64,000 nucleotides of DNA from Pseudomonas eutrophicaquae (GTDB taxonomy: Bacteria; Pseudomonadota; Gammaproteobacteria; Pseudomonadales; Pseudomonadaceae), in the NCBI RefSeq assembly GCF_023544715.1, contig NZ_JAMJEZ010000005.1:81980-145979 (forward strand), given 5' to 3'. The notes below the pieces were generated by a model. That model searched no databases and was not told the DNA's origin. It saw only the letters and a program-made list of their open reading frames with translations. Made by a program: the position numbers and the translations under genes. The stretch's first letter is position 1. Each line of letters begins with the position of its first letter. This document shows, piece after piece, positions 59,443 through 64,000 of the stretch.

Positions 59443-60666
59443 ATGCTGCAAGTGGATAACGTCTGCAAGGAGTTCAAGCTCTACAGCAGACCCTGGCACC
59501 GCCTGAAGGAAATCGTCCTGCGCCGCAGTTTCCATCGCCGCCATCGTGCGCTGGATCATCTGTCGTTCAGCGTGGCCAGCGGCGAGACCCTGGGCATTCT
59601 CGGTCGCAACGGTGCCGGCAAGTCGACCCTGCTCAAGCTGCTCAACGGGGTGCTGCTGCCCGACCACGGGCAGATTCGCGTCAATGGCCGGGTCACCGGC
59701 CTGCTGGAGCTGGGTACAGGCTTTGACCCCAACCTCAGCGGTGCGCAGAACATCGTCGGCAACGGCTTGCTGCTGGGCATGACCCGCGAGCAGATCGAGG
59801 CGCGCCGCGAGGCGATCATCGCCTTCTCGGAGCTGGGCCCGTTCATCGAGGAGCCGATCCGTACCTACTCCTCGGGCATGACCATGCGCCTGGCCTTTGC
59901 CATCGCCATTCATGCCGACCCGGATATCTTCCTGATCGATGAGGCGCTGTCGGTCGGTGATGGCCACTTCCAGCAGAAGTGCATGCGCCGCATCAAGGAG
60001 TTTCGCGCCCGTGGCGGCTCGATCATCTTCGTCTCCCACGACCTCAACGCGGTGAAGATGATCTGCGATCGCGCGATCGTCCTGAGCGAGGGGCGGATCG
60101 TCGCCGATGACGTGCCGGAGAATGCCGTCAACCTCTACAACCAGCTGCTGGCCGGTGAGGACGAGGGGGGCGGCGAGCGGCCGGTCAGCGAAGGCTACGG
60201 CACCCTGGAGGCGCGCATCGAGCAGATCACCTTTGCCGGAGAAGGCTCGGGCAGTGCCATCCTGGCCAGTGGCGACACCGCGCAGCTGGATGTCGACATC
60301 AGCGCCCGGGTGGCGCTGGAGGATGTCTCCCTGGGCCTGATGATTCGTGACCGCTTCGGCCAGGACATCTACGGGACCAACAGTCATTACCTGGGCTACC
60401 CGCTGGCACTGGCCGCGGGTGAACGTCGTCGTTTGCGCTACCGCTTCCCGATGCGCCTGGCGCCCGGCAAGTACACCCTGACTCTGGCGCTGCACGATGG
60501 TGCCGACCACACTCGCCGCTGCTTCCACTGGCGCGACAATGCCCTGAGCTTCGAGGTGGCCGGCATCCAGCGCGGCTTCTTTGGCGGAGTGTGCGACCTG
60601 TCAGCCACCCTGGAGGACCTCGACCTCTGCAGCACCTCTGTTCGCCAGCAGGAGCCGATATGCTGA
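59443..60666 (+). CDS. wzt: ABC transporter ATPase Wzt with C-terminal glycan-binding domain
   Basis: ATPase of an O-polysaccharide ABC exporter, 407 residues. Residues 1-230 are the nucleotide-binding domain, with Walker A GRNGAGKS at 54-61, signature YSSGMTMRLAFAIA and Walker B IFLIDEALSVGD. Residues about 235-400 form the beta-rich Wzt C-terminal domain that in E. coli O9a recognises the finished, capped chain end. A TAGAAT box lies upstream in the 54-base gap. The membrane partner Wzm is not in this window. Confidence 0.9.
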   Translation: MLQVDNVCKEFKLYSRPWHRLKEIVLRRSFHRRHRALDHLSFSVASGETLGILGRNGAGKSTLLKLLNGVLLPDHGQIRVNGRVTGLLELGTGFDPNLSGAQNIVGNGLLLGMTREQIEARREAIIAFSELGPFIEEPIRTYSSGMTMRLAFAIAIHADPDIFLIDEALSVGDGHFQQKCMRRIKEFRARGGSIIFVSHDLNAVKMICDRAIVLSEGRIVADDVPENAVNLYNQLLAGEDEGGGERPVSEGYGTLEARIEQITFAGEGSGSAILASGDTAQLDVDISARVALEDVSLGLMIRDRFGQDIYGTNSHYLGYPLALAAGERRRLRYRFPMRLAPGKYTLTLALHDGADHTRRCFHWRDNALSFEVAGIQRGFFGGVCDLSATLEDLDLCSTSVRQQEPIC

Positions 60667-61946
60667 TCCCCAACAACCCCGAGATCGACTTTGCCGAGCT
60701 GAACCGGCGCATCGCCGAGGAGGCTGCCCGTTACCGGGCCAGCCCCGCCCGTGCCGCGCCGTTGCCGGTGTTTGCCCCCAGCAGTGCGCCGCCTCCCACG
60801 CTGCCAGACAGCTGGGAAGCGCTGATTGTGCTGGAGGATGAAGCGCTGGTCAGCGGTGCTTACAGCTATCTGCTGGGCCGTCTGGCCACGGCCGAGGAGT
60901 TGCAGCAGGGGCTGGCGCAGCTCTGGGGCGGACTGGACAAGTTCGAATGGCTCGCCGCGCTGCGCTACAGTGCCGAGGGCCTGGCCCACGGGGCCGCGGT
61001 GCATGGCTTGCGCCGGGCACGCCTCAAGGTACGCCTGCGCGCCATTCCGCTGCTCGGCCGGCTGCTGCTCAGTGCCTATGCCAGCCTGAATGCCGAGGCG
61101 CGCGAGCGGCATTACCGGGCGCGCTTCACCCTGCAGCAGCGCCAGCAGGCCCAGTTGCAGGCCCAGGTGGCTCAGCTGCAACACCTGCTGGAGCAGCAGG
61201 TGCAGCAGCTGGCCAGCCTGCAGGCCCTGCAGGCTCCGCAGGTGGTCACGCCGGTCAGCCCCCCTGCGGTGCCGGCGGCGCTGGCGGCTATCCCTGAGAG
61301 TTTCTATCGAGCCTTCGAAGACCGCTTTCGCGGTGACGAGGCGACCCTGCGCGAGCGGCTTGCCTACTACCTGCCGCTGCTTGCCGAGGTGGCGCCGCTG
61401 CAGCAGGGCCTGCCGCTGGTGGATATCGGTTGCGGGCGTGGTGAGTGGCTACAGATGCTGCCGGCCGGCTGTGCGCGCATCGGCATCGACCTCAATGCCC
61501 TGAATGTGGCCGCCTGCCACGAACGCGGCCTGGCCGCTGAGCAGGCCGATGCCCTGTACTGGCTGGCCGCTCAGGCGCCGGGCAGCGTGGCGGTGATCAG
61601 CGCCTTCCATGTGATCGAGCACCTGAGCTTTGCCCAGCTCAACACCCTGCTCGATGAGTGCCTGCGGGTGCTGGCCCCGGGGGGGCTGCTGATCTTTGAG
61701 ACGCCCAACCCTGAAAACCTCATCACCGCGGCCACCCACTTCTACACCGACCCGACACACCGGCACCCGCTGCCGCCGGCCTTGACCGAGTTTCTGGTGC
61801 AGTTCAAGGGCTTTGCCGAGGTGACCCTCCATCGCCTCAATCCGATCCCCCGCGAGTACGCGCTGGATGAGGACAGCGAAGTCGCCCGGCGCTGTGATGC
61901 GCTGTTCTACGGCCCGCAGGACTACGCCGTCACTGCTCGCAGGTAA
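60660..61946 (+). CDS. Coiled-coil SAM methyltransferase, candidate chain-terminating enzyme
   Basis: A 428-residue protein with AGGAG six bases before the ATG, overlapping the wzt end by seven bases. A DUF4214-like segment is at about 55-110 (YSYLLGRLATAEELQQGL, LRYSAEGL). A Gln-rich coiled coil follows at about 145-192. The C-terminal class I methyltransferase has FYRAFEDRFRG before motif I VDIGCGRGEW (254-263), then FHVIEHL and ETPNPEN. Together with a binding-domain Wzt it recalls WbdD, which caps the O9a chain and uses a coiled coil as a length ruler; WbdD's kinase domain is absent. The capping role is inferred. Confidence 0.85.
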   Translation: MLIPNNPEIDFAELNRRIAEEAARYRASPARAAPLPVFAPSSAPPPTLPDSWEALIVLEDEALVSGAYSYLLGRLATAEELQQGLAQLWGGLDKFEWLAALRYSAEGLAHGAAVHGLRRARLKVRLRAIPLLGRLLLSAYASLNAEARERHYRARFTLQQRQQAQLQAQVAQLQHLLEQQVQQLASLQALQAPQVVTPVSPPAVPAALAAIPESFYRAFEDRFRGDEATLRERLAYYLPLLAEVAPLQQGLPLVDIGCGRGEWLQMLPAGCARIGIDLNALNVAACHERGLAAEQADALYWLAAQAPGSVAVISAFHVIEHLSFAQLNTLLDECLRVLAPGGLLIFETPNPENLITAATHFYTDPTHRHPLPPALTEFLVQFKGFAEVTLHRLNPIPREYALDEDSEVARRCDALFYGPQDYAVTARR

Positions 61947-61949
61947 GCC

Positions 61950-63050
61950 ATGAACGCTCGAATCGATCAGTTCGCCCCCACAGTGGCCGTGGGGGATGGC
62001 GTGACCAACAGCCTGCTGTTCATCCGCAGCCTGCTGCGCGAACTGGGTTATGCCTCCGACATCTACAGCTTCAGCCGCCCGCCCGAGCTGCAGGGCGAGG
62101 TGCACGACGCCCAGCAGCTCGATGCCACCCGCACTGACCTGCTGCTCTACCACCACTCCATGGGCCACGAACATGGCGACTGGCTGCTGGCGCTGCCATG
62201 TCCCTGTGCGCTGGTCTACCACAACATCACCCCGGCGGCGTTCTTCCCGGCGGGCAGCGTGCTGCATCACTACGCGCAGCAGGGTCGCCTGCAGCTGCAG
62301 GCCTGGCGCAGCCGTTTTGTGGCGGCCCTGGCGGTCTCGGCCCTCAATGCCACCGAGCTGAGTGCGGCGGGTTACACGGCGGTGGCGCAGCTGCCGCTGC
62401 TGGTTGATCTGGCGCGCCTGGGCGGCGTGCAGCAGCGTCCGGCCTTTCTTGCTGCGCAGCCGCCGCAGGCCGAGTACTACCTGGCCATCGGGCGGCTGGC
62501 CGAGAACAAGCGCCAGCACCTGCTGATCGAGGCCTTTTATCATTTGTGCCAGCAGCATGGCGCCGAGTTTGCCCGCCGCGCCCGCCTGTTGCTGGTCGGC
62601 GGCACCACCAGTGAGGCGTATGCCCACGGCCTGCATCAGCACACAGCCCAGCTGGGCCTGCTCGGCCGGGTGCTGCTCCCAGGCAAATGCAACGACGCCG
62701 AGCTGCGCTGGTTGTACGCCCATGCCCGCCAGTACTGGTGCGCCAGCGCCCACGAGGGCTTCTGCATGCCGCTGATCGAGGCGGCGCAGGCCGGTTTGCC
62801 GATGTTGGCACTGGCCACCTCCAACATTCCCGATACCCTGGGCGAGGGCGGACTGCTGCTGGAGGGGGAAGACCCGTTGCACCTTGCCCTGGCCAGTGCC
62901 TTGCTCGAGCAGCAGCCTGATCTGCGCGCCCGGGTACTGGCCGGAGCGCAGCGCAACCTGCAGCGTTACGGGCGGGCGGTGCTGGCCGAGCAGCTCGGGC
63001 GCTGGTGCCAGGAGCAGCTGGGCTGTCAGCCTGGCATGTTGGACGGTTGA
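61950..63050 (+). CDS. GT4 glycosyltransferase, paralogue of unit 1 of the three-domain enzyme
   Basis: A 366-residue GT4 protein, three bases after the methyltransferase. Its early part (VGDGVTNSLLFIRSLLRELGYASDIY, YHNITPAAFFPAGS) matches the start of the 1121-residue enzyme at 50353 segment by segment. The donor half has LAIGRLAENKRQHLLIEAF and SAHEGFCMPLIEAAQAGLPM. It probably adds sugars to the same polysaccharide as the Wzt and methyltransferase genes it is grouped with. Confidence 0.86.
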   Translation: MNARIDQFAPTVAVGDGVTNSLLFIRSLLRELGYASDIYSFSRPPELQGEVHDAQQLDATRTDLLLYHHSMGHEHGDWLLALPCPCALVYHNITPAAFFPAGSVLHHYAQQGRLQLQAWRSRFVAALAVSALNATELSAAGYTAVAQLPLLVDLARLGGVQQRPAFLAAQPPQAEYYLAIGRLAENKRQHLLIEAFYHLCQQHGAEFARRARLLLVGGTTSEAYAHGLHQHTAQLGLLGRVLLPGKCNDAELRWLYAHARQYWCASAHEGFCMPLIEAAQAGLPMLALATSNIPDTLGEGGLLLEGEDPLHLALASALLEQQPDLRARVLAGAQRNLQRYGRAVLAEQLGRWCQEQLGCQPGMLDG

Positions 63051-63197
63051 GGATTTTTTGGCTATTGTTTAGTGATGGTTGTTCGTTACGCCTGTTGCAG
63101 CCTTCGCTGACCAGGCCGATACGGCTATCCACCTCTCAGTTGGTCAAGCTGCTGTGCTTGGTTTACTGGCACCACTACTTTTACGGATGACGAGAAT

Positions 63198-64000
63198 ATG
63201 GCGTTGAATACTGAAACGTTCCTCCTGCCGGGCTGGAATGAAGCCTACTACCTATCCAATAACCCCGATGTAGCAGCCGTCGTTGCGCGCGGTGAACTCA
63301 CCAGTGGCCTGCAGCACTTCGAGCTGTTTGGTGTCAGAGAGAACCGCCCGTTTGCTGGCTTCAATGAGGCGGAGTATCTGCGCCTCAACGCTGATGTAGC
63401 GGCTGCCGTAGAGGCGGGCGAGCTGGCCTCGGGCCTTGCCCACTACCTGCAGTTTGGTCAGGCTGAAGGCCGCAACTACGGCTTTGCCAACCAGTACGCC
63501 GACTTTGATGAGCAGGCTTATCTTGATGCCAACCCCGACGTAGCCGCTGCCGTGATTTCCGGCGATGTGGCCTCGGGCCTTGAGCACTACGCCCTGTTCG
63601 GCAAGGCCGAAGGCCGTGCCGCCTTCATCGATGCCAGCAAGTATGCAGGCTTCGATGCGCAGGCCTACCTGGTTGCCTACCCTGACGTAGCCGCTGCCGT
63701 GCAGGCGGGTGATCTGCAATCGGCCCTGCAGCACTTTGTCCTGTTTGGTGCGGCTGAAGGCCGTGTCCAGGAGAGCTTCTTCGCTGCTGAGCCGGCACCG
63801 AACAACGCCCCGGTTGCCGAAGCCGCTACCGCTGCTGTCGCGGAAGACGCCGCCCTGCTGGAAGGCCAGCTGGTCGCTACCGACGTCGATACCGGCGCCG
63901 AGCTGACCTTCGCCCTGGTGGGCGAAGCCGTTGCCGGCCTGACCATCAACGCCGACGGCAGCTACACCTTCGACGCTGCCAACGCGGCCTACCAGTCGCT
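63198..64000 (+). CDS. Large repeat-containing surface protein, VCBS/cadherin-like (3' end outside window)
   Basis: The first 267 codons of a longer protein. There is no signal peptide. Four repeats of about 37-40 residues occupy 13-49, 54-92, 102-140 and 151-189, each with YLxxNPDVAAAV, SGLxHY, LFG and EGR-type motifs (the first is less regular). A linker PNNAPVAEAA leads into a VCBS/cadherin-like domain (ATDVDTGAELTFAL, LTINADGSYTFDAANAAY) that runs off the window. Such proteins are usually large type I-secreted adhesins. The start has only GACGAGA before it. A 147-base gap separates it from the preceding gene; no clear promoter was found there. Confidence 0.82.
   Translation, partial: MALNTETFLLPGWNEAYYLSNNPDVAAVVARGELTSGLQHFELFGVRENRPFAGFNEAEYLRLNADVAAAVEAGELASGLAHYLQFGQAEGRNYGFANQYADFDEQAYLDANPDVAAAVISGDVASGLEHYALFGKAEGRAAFIDASKYAGFDAQAYLVAYPDVAAAVQAGDLQSALQHFVLFGAAEGRVQESFFAAEPAPNNAPVAEAATAAVAEDAALLEGQLVATDVDTGAELTFALVGEAVAGLTINADGSYTFDAANAAYQS

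Overview
The window is a high-GC gammaproteobacterial chromosome segment, almost certainly from a Pseudomonas-type organism. From memory, its backbone follows P. aeruginosa PAO1 between about PA5016 and PA4988: aceF-aceE, glnE, ilvE, waaF-waaC-waaG-waaP, three more LPS-kinase-like genes, a carbamoyltransferase (wapO-like), wapH, waaL, a PA4998-like gene, msbA, hldE, PA4992/PA4991-like genes and waaA. Genes are tightly packed, many start codons overlap the previous stop, and GTG or TTG starts are common. I see no tRNA, rRNA, CRISPR array, transposase or integrase, and no gene-free stretch reaches 300 bases.

Layout. 1-4070 (minus) holds pyruvate dehydrogenase E2 (cut by the window edge) and E1. 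4332-8291 holds glnE and ilvE. 8428-22722 is one long, translationally coupled LPS inner/outer core operon ending in the O-antigen ligase; between wapH and waaL it carries an acetyltransferase and three sugar-transfer-type genes that differ from the PAO1 set I remember. 22745-28710 holds a PA4998-like gene (minus), msbA, a membrane acyltransferase with an SGNH domain, and hldE. 28832-33465 is a complete type I secretion system (ABC exporter, membrane fusion protein, TolC-like channel). 33586-38392 holds a ketoacyl-ACP synthase III, a small unknown gene, an aldo/keto reductase and an FAD oxidoreductase (minus), and waaA.

38506-63050 is a surface polysaccharide region resembling the P. aeruginosa common polysaccharide antigen (A-band, D-rhamnan): GDP-mannose supply (manC), gmd and an rmd-like reductase, three GT4 rhamnosyltransferase-like genes (wbpY-, wbpZ- and wbpX-like), a wbpV-wbpL-wbpM cassette for an N-acetyl-6-deoxyhexosamine primer, a three-domain glycosyltransferase, a Wzt-type ABC ATPase with C-terminal glycan-binding domain, a coiled-coil methyltransferase and more glycosyltransferases. 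No Wzm permease is present in the window.

Inside this region lies a 1355-residue, cysteine-free, RTX/DUF4214 protein (53981-58048) with a structured leader, highly-expressed-type codon use and a strong terminator. Just before the window ends a second surface protein begins, with four N-terminal repeats followed by a VCBS/cadherin-like domain. The most interesting reading is that the type I secretion system, the RTX protein and the rhamnan-type LPS form an LPS-anchored S-layer-like surface coat, comparable in logic to Caulobacter RsaA. This is inference from gene content and needs experimental support.
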